Of a stretch of 64,000 nt of DNA, positions 56,975 through 64,000 are shown piece after piece; position 1 is the stretch's first letter, and each line of letters starts with the position of its first letter. The notes under the pieces were generated by a model. That model saw only the letters and a list, made by a program, of their open reading frames with translations. It did not search any database and was not told the DNA's origin. The translations under genes and the position numbers were made by a program. Origin of the DNA: Cantharellus purpuraceus (taxonomy: Eukaryota > Basidiomycota > Agaricomycetes > Cantharellales > Hydnaceae); contig JALBUN010000047.1 in NCBI GenBank assembly GCA_025174535.1, positions 620,001 through 684,000 of the forward strand, written 5' to 3'.

Positions 56975-57490
56975 TGTTACGCACTGGGTCCGATTGGGGG
57001 TCAGAGATTGGGTCAGAGGTTGGGTCGGAGTTGGAGTACGTTGTGGGGGTCAGAACAGACTTGGCTTCAGCTTATGTGCTGCACCCTCACTAATACCGGT
57101 GTCCGAGATTTCAGAGACGGAGTATGACTTAGAGAGTTAGGATCGGACTTAGGAGCTAGGCGTGATTTGATATTTGAACTGGGGAATGAAGTCCCCAGTC
57201 GGGCAACTTAAATACATATTTGAAATCTAATAATAATCACTCCAGTGATGGGTCTCCGAGGCCAACGGCCTTACATGAGTATGTCTGAGTCTGATGGGGA
57301 CGGATGTCCGGGTTCCCATGGTGATGCTGATGCATCAATTGGAACCGGAGATGGATGGGCGGAATCGGCGGTGACAATCAGACAGGAAAATGGAGATGTA
57401 GCGGTTTCCAAATGGAGTATAGATTTCATATGTGCGGGGATCTGAGGGGATCGGATGGGGATCTGGGCATTAATGAATATAGTCATAACA
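56975..57490 (-). repeat. B6 3' LTR
   Basis: 516 bp on minus. Inside, the B 3' internal end follows; outside, GGTTC (56970-56974) and B5 gag. The hairpin ACTGGGGA...TCCCCAGT is present near 57177-57198. Confidence 0.92.
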
Positions 57491-57592
57491 GTATCTCTCC
57501 ATTTAAGGCTGAGCCCCTGAGGCCTCATGTCCGTGGATTGAATAGGTGAGACAATTGGGCGCGGTCGGAGTTATACTGGGGGTCTGGAGACA

Positions 57593-57599
57593 TATAAAA
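57593..57599 (+). promoter_or_regulatory. TATA box of the B6 antisense ORF
   Basis: TATAAAA lies 33 bp before the ATG at 57632. A matching box occurs upstream of the antisense ORF at 15835, 28465, 36347 and 48940. This places transcription start a few bases before the ATG and implies an own promoter in the 3' internal region, firing towards pol. Confidence 0.6.
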
Positions 57600-57631
57600 G
57601 GAGGGGCATGATTGAGGTCTTATCCTCAACA

Positions 57632-59278
57632 ATGTCAAACCCTTTGGCAAGCATGAGTGTGGCCAAGCTGGAGCAGTTGCTCTTGGCCCGATGGAAGGAA
57701 GAGGAAGAGGAGCGGAAACGGAAGGAGGAGGAGGAGGCGGAATGGAGATGGAAGGAGGAGGAGGAGGCGGAACGGAGACGGAAGGAGGAGGAGGAGGCGG
57801 AACGGAGACGGAAGGAGGAGGAGGAGGAACGACGGAAAGAGGTGGCAAAAACGGAACGGAGAAGGAAAGAGGAGGAAGCGAAGGCAGAGAGGGCCCGCAA
57901 GGTGAAGGAACTTGCGGCAGCAATGGAGGCCGTGAGACTGAAGGAAGTGGAGGAGCAGGTGCATGAGTTAGAGGCCGCCATGGAGGTAGAGGAGGAGGTG
58001 ACCGGGGCAGGGAAAACCAGCCACCCAGGAAGTCCGAGCATGCCCATACGGCCAGGGACCCCGGAAGTCACCATCATCTCCATTACACGGACAGAGGCGA
58101 CTCGTTCGAGGACTGTCACTGTGGAGGACTCGCCGTTACATCCACGGGCACGGCCCTTATTTGAGTTGGGGGCAGCTGAGGAAGATGATGCGGCAGAGAC
58201 GGAGAGGGTGGAGGTGGAAGCGGATCCCGATGCCAATATGGAGCTTGACGCAAATGCGGAGCCCGAGGCAGGCGTGGATGTTGGGACGGATGCGGAGCCA
58301 GATCCTACTCCGAATTCTTACGAGGAGATGGCTTGGGTAGCTGTGGTCGAGGCTCGCAAAAGAGCGGAGCTCTATGCCGCTACCACCAAGAAGAACCTCG
58401 ACGTTGCGGTCTTTTCACTGAAGGCCTACCCAAGTGCTGATACGGAGAAGCGAGAGGTGGACCGGAGGGTCATATGGTGCAAGGCGGAGAGTCGCATGTT
58501 GGCAACCCGTAAGAAGGAGCTGTGTGTCGCAAGGTCGGCAATCCAGCTTCGCAAGTGCAAGATGGAGAAGGCGGCGGCAGAACAGCAGGACAAGGAGGAG
58601 GAGAGGGAACACTTGGAGGCCACAGCGAGGAGGGGCGGACCACCCAAGGCTCTGGCTCCAACAGAGCCATTTGGCGGACCCGGCGTAACTTGCGACTTGT
58701 GTCATGATGCGGGTGTGGAGTGCGTGTGGCCTACTGGCCCAACTCGCCGCCTTCAGTCCTGCGATCGTTGTCAGGGTTGGAAAGGAGGGTGTAGGATTGA
58801 TGGAAAGTTCGATCCCTGGAGTCGGAGTGTCAAGCCCCGACTAGTGGTACAAGGAGGGGTGGAGAAGGAATCGGAGGGTCGTCTGACCAAAAAGAGGCGG
58901 ACTGAGATGGGTGCTGTAGCAGCCGGGGGTAGCGGCATTGGATCGGAAGGGGCAACGACCGGTGCAGGTACGGGGTGTGTCTCTGCACCCAATAGCACCG
59001 TGGGCCAGCTTATCAGGCTGGTTAACCTGCAGTCGGAGCACCTTCGGTGGACGGAGGGGTTGTTAGTAGACTTGGTGAGGACGATGAAACAGAAGGAGGT
59101 TCTGGAGGGTCGTCAGACAGCCGAGTTACATTGGTTGCAGAAGTTCATGGCCCCGTTGGACGAGGATTCAGACATGGGAGATGAGAAGGATTGGGTGTCA
59201 GATGTAGAGAGTGATGAGGGGTCGGAGACGGAGCCTGAGGTAGATAAGGGAAAGGGGAAAAGGAAACGCGATGTATAA
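57632..59278 (+). CDS. B6 antisense ORF: coiled coil, Zn2Cys6-like cluster, 548 aa
   Basis: An intact gene on the strand opposite to gag-pol, between the pol stop and 3' LTR. Residues about 15-110 are Glu/Lys/Arg-rich coiled coil with imperfect 10-residue repeats; 150-240 is an acidic linker; 354-387 holds CX2CX6CX12CX2CX6C (CDLCHDAGVEC and CDRCQGWKGGC), the spacing of a fungal binuclear zinc cluster, though it lies mid-protein. A basic patch (LTKKRRTE) and a Lys/Arg tail (KGKGKRKRDV) suggest nuclear entry. The start at 57632 is preferred to the in-frame ATG at 57608, which is too close to the TATA box. The other B copies keep parts of it. Function unknown; a DNA-binding regulator of the element or its host is plausible. 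It ends about 165 bp from the pol stop, tail to tail. Confidence 0.78.
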   Translation: MSNPLASMSVAKLEQLLLARWKEEEEERKRKEEEEAEWRWKEEEEAERRRKEEEEAERRRKEEEEERRKEVAKTERRRKEEEAKAERARKVKELAAAMEAVRLKEVEEQVHELEAAMEVEEEVTGAGKTSHPGSPSMPIRPGTPEVTIISITRTEATRSRTVTVEDSPLHPRARPLFELGAAEEDDAAETERVEVEADPDANMELDANAEPEAGVDVGTDAEPDPTPNSYEEMAWVAVVEARKRAELYAATTKKNLDVAVFSLKAYPSADTEKREVDRRVIWCKAESRMLATRKKELCVARSAIQLRKCKMEKAAAEQQDKEEEREHLEATARRGGPPKALAPTEPFGGPGVTCDLCHDAGVECVWPTGPTRRLQSCDRCQGWKGGCRIDGKFDPWSRSVKPRLVVQGGVEKESEGRLTKKRRTEMGAVAAGGSGIGSEGATTGAGTGCVSAPNSTVGQLIRLVNLQSEHLRWTEGLLVDLVRTMKQKEVLEGRQTAELHWLQKFMAPLDEDSDMGDEKDWVSDVESDEGSETEPEVDKGKGKRKRDV

Positions 59279-59443
59279 AATAAAGATGAAAATGATTATA
59301 AATTTTGGAACGGAGAAAGAATGAGGCGGAGTGATATTCCTTCAGAGATTTTTTTTTTTTTTTTTTTGAGCAGGCTGGTAATTTCCCTTGACTTGTAATA
59401 GAGTGGTGATGCAAAATAATAGAATTAGCATTAGTAATTGAAC

Positions 59444-61765
59444 TTAAAGATTCATAAGGGGGCCAGGTTTGTCTGGATAAGCGGAGTGAAAATTGGAGAC
59501 AGAGTCAGATGCGTGATCGAGTTCGGATGCGGAGATCCATGAAGACTCTTCATCGGTGCCTTCGTATCCAGTCCATTTGACTAAGTACTGGAGCTTGCAC
59601 TTGTATCAACGGTCAATCTTCGAGTCCAGGATCTCCGAAATCTCATATTCATTGTCTCCTTCAATGATGATCGGGGGAGGTGGAGGTTGCGTGCGACCAG
59701 AGATCTCGTTTGTAGTGGCAGGTTCGAGCATTGATATATGGAAGACTGGATGAACTGCTTGGAAGTGGTCTGGGAGGCGGAGGGTGAAAGACCTGCTGCC
59801 CGCGCGAGCAATGACCTCATAAGGACCTAAGTATTTCTCGGAGAGTTTCTTTGATGAACAGGTGGTCCGGAAGTGTTCGGCCTTAACGAATACTTTGTCT
59901 CCAATTTGCAGGTCTGGAGCTGGAATGCAGCGTCGGTCTGCAGAGACTTGATATTGTTTCTGGGCATCGGAGATGGTCTCTCGGAGATGTTGGTGTAGTT
60001 GATCGAGGTCGGTTATGAATTGGCAGGCTTTGGTGGAGGCAAGTTCTTTCTTGGGGTGGACGGAGATGTTCGGATGGTAGCCTTTATTAGCAAAGAATGG
60101 AGAGATGCTGGTAGTCGCATTTGGAGCGTTGTTGTAGGCAAACTCTGCAATCGGAAGTAGATCAGCCCAGTTGTCTTGTTGATAGTTACAATAGATTCGG
60201 AGATATTGTTCCAGTGACTGATTCATTCGTTCCATTTGTCCGTCTCCTTCAGGATGGTATCCGGAGGTGAAATGGAGCTTCATGTCAAGAGCCTTTCCTA
60301 ATGTGCGGAAGAAGGAGGACACGAACTCCAAGCCCCGATCGGACATGACATGCAATGGGACTCCGTGTTTAGAGAATACGTGGAGAACGAACAATTTAGC
60401 TAGCGAGGTGGAGGTGATGGTGTCATGCGTCAGAATGAATAGGGACTGTTTGGTGAACCTGTCGACAATCACGAGTATGGTGTCATATCCGAGCGATGGG
60501 GGGAGCTTCTTTATGAAATCCATGGAGATGGAGTTCCATGGTTGCTCCGGGATTGGAAGTTGCTTAAGCGTTCCGTAGGGTTTGTGCCTTTGCAATTTTG
60601 AGTGCATACACATGGTGCAGGAGTTACAGTAGTGTTGAATGTATTCCCGCATTTTTGGCCATACATAGTCTCATCGGATTAATCCTTGTGTGCGATTTTG
60701 CCCGAAGTGGCCGGAGATTGGGTGATGATAATACTGCAAAACTCAGAGTCGGAGGCTGTTGGCGTCAGGGATGTATATCTGGTTGTTGTGTCGGAGGTGT
60801 CCTTTGGGGTCAAGTGACCATTTCAGATTGGAAGGGTTGTCCAAGTGTTTAACCGCAACAGGATCAGATCGGAGTGATGAGCAGATGTTGGAGCGGAGTT
60901 GGTCAATGTCCATAATGGTGACAGCTCGGAGAGTGGGAGTCATGAGGGTGGATGCTCATAGGGACAATGCCAGCTGCTCGTTAGTAAACACAGGATGAAA
61001 GTTGTGGGGGTTTACAGTGGCATAGTCGCTATTCCCCTCTTTAGGGTAGATGTCCCATCGTCTAGTTAATGCGTCGGGCTTTGCTCCAAGTCAACCAGGA
61101 TGGAAACGGATAATGAGGTTGAACTGAGATAGGTACTCGGACCATCGGACCTGTCTCCAGGTGAGCAGTTTCGTTGTGGAGAAGTATTCCAAGTTCTTGT
61201 GGTCAGTTATGACATCCACCGGATTGGAGGGACCCTCAAGGTAGTGTCTCCATATCTGGAAGGCTTCATATATGGCAAGGAGCTCTTTGTCATGGACGTC
61301 ATAGTTCAGTTCGGGGGGCGTAAATGTATGCGAGTGAAAAGCGATCGGGTGGACTTGTCCGTCGTCCGGAGAGATGATGGACAGGATCGTGGCAAGTGCA
61401 TAGTCGGAGGCATCGGTCTCTAATAGGATGGGAACATCTGGGACCCAATGAGTCAGTATTGGAGCAGAAGTAAAGGCCTTTTTCAAGGTCTCAAAGCTTT
61501 GTCTACATTCATCAGTGAAATTCCATTGGATACCCTTCCTAGTGAGTCGGGTGAGCGGAACAGTGATATCAGAGTAGCCGTGAATAAAGCGGCGGTAGAA
61601 GTTGGCAAACCCTAGGAAGGACTGTACGTCCTTGACTTTCCGGGGTTCTGGCCATTCCTGTATGGCTTTGATTTTGTCATCGGACATTGTCAATCCTGCC
61701 GGGGAGAGGATATAGCCTAGGTATTCAACCAAATCGGAGTGGAATTCGCATTTGTCAGCACAGGC
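59444..61765 (-). pseudogene. B6 pol, C-terminal part: RT end, RNase H, integrase, chromodomain
   Basis: RT connection ([17 protein letters not shown]), RNase H ([25 protein letters not shown]), zinc domain near 60730-60600, integrase (SMDFIKKLP, SDRGLEF, GDGQMERMNQ) and chromodomain near 59580. TGA stops lie near 61091, 60672 and 59606, with CGA in other copies at those I compared. There is no frameshift between 61732 and 59606. The stop TAA is at 59446-59444. Confidence 0.9.
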
Positions 61766-61770
61766 GAAGA

Positions 61771-63202
61771 TGTTTTGGAACCCGCAAAATTATGGTGTTA
61801 GGGCAAACTCTAAATCACCACAATTCCGTGAATGAACAGCTGAGAAGAATATCAAACCCTGCTGCAGCACAACTCCAGAAACGATTTAACGTTTGTACTT
61901 TGGTTACAATCCTTTGTATTGGTCAATGCAGACTATACGCAGAAAGGTAATACGTTTCTTAGCAGCAAGAAATGAATAAGACTTCCAGAGTCTAGAGTTC
62001 ATGGACGCTTAGGGGTCCAGATATTCCAAAAAGAAGGGAATGCACTTAGAGGCTAAAGGAAGTAGGTGGATGAATCCAACCGTCCAACCAGTGGCACTCA
62101 GAAGCGGGTAACAGCAATGTGTGAAGTAGTCTAGCAACTGCTTCACACAAGTTCAAGCTTCTAATGCTCTGCAAAGGCAGTACACACTAGTAACTTAAAC
62201 AAGAGCACTAATGGCAGGACTATCGACAGACAATCTCACCCTGTAGATTCGTAGTCACGTGAGGCAGATACTACACTCACGCCCAAAGCAGGAATATCAC
62301 TACTTCGAGTGCAATCAAGTACAGTTACACAACTGTAAAAGATCCTTGAACTGGTAATCAACAGTTACTGAGATAGAGGATGACACTGTATGTCACTCTA
62401 GTCACACTGGTGTGCAGAAGATGGGTAGAATGTGATGATATGTTATTCTTTCAGAGGCAGAATGGCCTCCTTATATATTGTATTTACAGGGGCTGAGTAA
62501 TGCTTCTGGAATATTCTACCTATTAATAGATGGAAACTACTGGAAGGTTGTGGAAGGTGGAAGAAAGGGGTAGAATATTCCAAGCCAATCACAGGATCTG
62601 ATCACAGCACTAACACTGATCAGGAGCTGAATAATGGTTCTGGAAAGTTCTATCTAATAATAGAGGGAAACAGCTAGAATGTTATGGAAAGGGGTAGAAT
62701 ATTCCAAGGCAATCACCTGATTTGATCACCCATCAGCTGATCTGATCCCTGAGCTAGGCACTGATCAGGCAAAAAGAAGGGTGTCCACCCTGTTTTCTGC
62801 ACTGGTTTGGACAGCCATGGATAGCCACATGTCAGGTGATGATCTGCATGGAAAATAGTGCCCTGAGAGGCTGTGGTTGTTAAGTTACAGAATATTTATT
62901 GATCAGAGACATCTGAGCTTGAATTCAGGCCAAATGCCTGGTCCAAAAGGGGAGAGGCGGCTGCGCGAAGGTTTGTGGGCGCCTATGGGTCCACAACTGT
63001 AGCACAGCAGAAATAAATGATTCTGAGCTGAGTTCTGCATGGAATATTCCCGAAAAAATATGGAAAAATAGAGAATATTTGAATAAGTCCATTCCAGGTA
63101 CAAGCATCAAATATATGCTGATATTTAGGAATGGAAAAGCAAAGAATAGCACATTGGTGCTGCATAAATGGAATTTGATAGGGAAAAGGTGGTTCCCATA
63201 CA
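61771..63202 (-). mobile_element. C3: 1432-bp solo LTR-like element
   Basis: Full-length C copy with a perfect 5-bp duplication GAAGA (61766-61770, 63203-63207), inserted into B6 RT. It is nearly identical to C1, so it moved recently. Same orientation as C1; no ORF. Confidence 0.9.
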
Positions 63203-63207
63203 GAAGA

Positions 63208-64000
63208 GGCCATGTTTTTGGAGACGTCGGAGTACCTCTTGGACATGTGTCCGATGTTCTTCTTCATTGTCCGAATATACCAGAATGTCGTCTAAGTAAA
63301 CGAGGACAGTCACATCAAGAAGGTCGGCGAAGGTATCATTCATGAACCTCTGGAAGGCGGCCGGAGCATTGGTTAGTCCAAAGGGCATGACGCACCACTC
63401 GAAAGATCCATATCGTGTGCGGAAGGTCGTTTTCCATTTGTCGCCTTCTCGGATATGGACTAGATGGTAGGCATGTCGGAGATCTATTTTGGAGTAGATC
63501 TTAGCCTTTCAAGGACTCTCGAGTAGGTCCACGGTGCGGGGTATCAGGTATCGGTCTTTCTTGGTGATTTTGTTGAGTCCACGGAAGTCAACACATAGAT
63601 GGAGTGATCCGTCTTTTTTGCGGACAAATAGGACCGGAGCTCCATGAGGAGATAGGGATGGGCGGATGAAGCCTGTGGCCAAGTTCTCGTCTATGAATGT
63701 TCGATAGCTCTTTTTGTGATAGTGAGTAGATAGGGCCAAGTGGAGGGGTGGAGTTGTCATCCAGTTTGATCTTGAGATCATATGGTCAGTGTTCCGCTAG
63801 GGAGTTGGCTTTAGACTTGCTGAACACGTCGGCGAACTCATGATACTCCTTGGGAACCATAGAGAGGTCCGGTGGAGTGGATTGGGCGGAACGAGCAGCA
63901 AGGAATATCGGATCGGAGAGGTGAACCTGGAATGTGTGAGAACCATCCAGCTTGCTTAGTCTGGTGAAGACCATAGCATCCACCATCAATATGAACAGAG
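63208..64000 (-). pseudogene. B6 pol, protease-RT linker and RT palm
   Basis: From the window edge: [43 protein letters not shown], then [12 protein letters not shown] near 63290, cut by C3 after HGLF. A stop and a small loss occur near 63783-63700 and another TGA near 63509. It continues at 61765. Confidence 0.88.

Larger units (their letters stand above)
56975..64000 (-). mobile_element. B6: family B chromovirus, 3' three quarters
   Basis: On the minus strand: pol from the protease-RT linker (window edge) to the chromodomain, interrupted by C3, then the antisense ORF and 3' LTR. The 5' LTR and gag lie to the right of the window. It is inserted in the gag of B5, a member of the same family. 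Confidence 0.92.

Noticed and set aside
57632..59278. A host zinc-cluster transcription factor gene
   Set aside because: Copies occur in the same place in B3, B4 and several fragments, so it belongs to the retrotransposon.
59349..59367. Run of about 18-19 T, possibly a retroposon poly(A) tail
   Set aside because: B3 has a short T-run at the same place and no flanking duplication was found; homopolymer growth is enough.
1..64000. Centromere or rDNA-like array
   Set aside because: Chromovirus nesting is compatible with pericentromeric chromatin, but no satellite array or rRNA sequence was recognised, so no such claim is made.

Overview
The window looks like a transposable-element graveyard from a filamentous fungus, most likely an Agaricomycete (Basidiomycota). 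The grounds are chromodomain Ty3/gypsy elements, a DDE-integrase DNA transposon carrying a fungal-type alpha-kinase gene, and short 45-65 nt introns with GTRNGT donors. No ordinary host gene, rRNA, tRNA or CRISPR array was recognised. The species cannot be named from sequence alone.

Families, with labels used only here. A is a chromovirus (LTR about 362 bp, TGTCAGGG...CCCTCACA) with an extra sense ORF after pol: A1 (1-3514, 3' part), A2 (37104-43527, full) and A3 (16740-22047, internally deleted). B is a second chromovirus (LTR about 510-575 bp, TGTTATGA...GTAACA) with an extra antisense ORF between pol and the 3' LTR: pieces B1, B2, B3, B4, B5, B6 and several solo LTRs. C is a 1432-bp LTR-like unit with no coding region. 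E is a third gypsy-type LTR (about 460 bp) whose 3' internal region has a homologue of the A extra ORF. F is a Ty1/copia element (7334-12188). G is a 5235-bp DNA transposon (50385-55619) with 90-bp perfect terminal inverted repeats, a transposase gene and an alpha-kinase gene. There are also three copies of a 553-606-bp MITE.

Layout. 1-3514 A1; 3515-5835 5' half of a B element (B1); 5841-7272 C1; 7273-13199 a C copy (C4) split by copia F; 13200-14489 pol of B2; 14490-16739 E and B debris; 16740-22047 A3 nested in B debris; 22053-25683 old, CpG-poor debris with solo B LTRs and a MITE; 25684-27115 C2; 27116-28230 E2; 28231-35075 B3; 35076-37103 debris; 37104-43527 A2; 43528-49625 3' half of a B element (B4) with a MITE; 49626-49981 end of a C copy (C5); 49982-56969 B5 interrupted by transposon G; 56970-64000 B6 interrupted by C3.

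Target-site duplications link pieces that now lie tens of kb apart and in opposite orientation. B1+B4 read as one B element split by an A insertion (CCAGC/GCTGG), C4+C5 as one C copy split by that B (ATGGA), and B5+B2 as one B split by that C (GGAAC, one base changed). The simplest explanation is that the segment between A1 and A2 was inverted by recombination between the two inverted A copies, or was mis-assembled there. Most of the in-frame stops examined are TGA, and where an intact copy is available it reads CGA, as expected from C-to-T decay of methylated CpG.

The most interesting content is accessory genes on mobile elements: an alpha-kinase inside a cut-and-paste type transposon, an antisense Zn-cluster/coiled-coil gene with its own TATA box in B, and a small sense gene with its own TATA box in A, with a relative in E.
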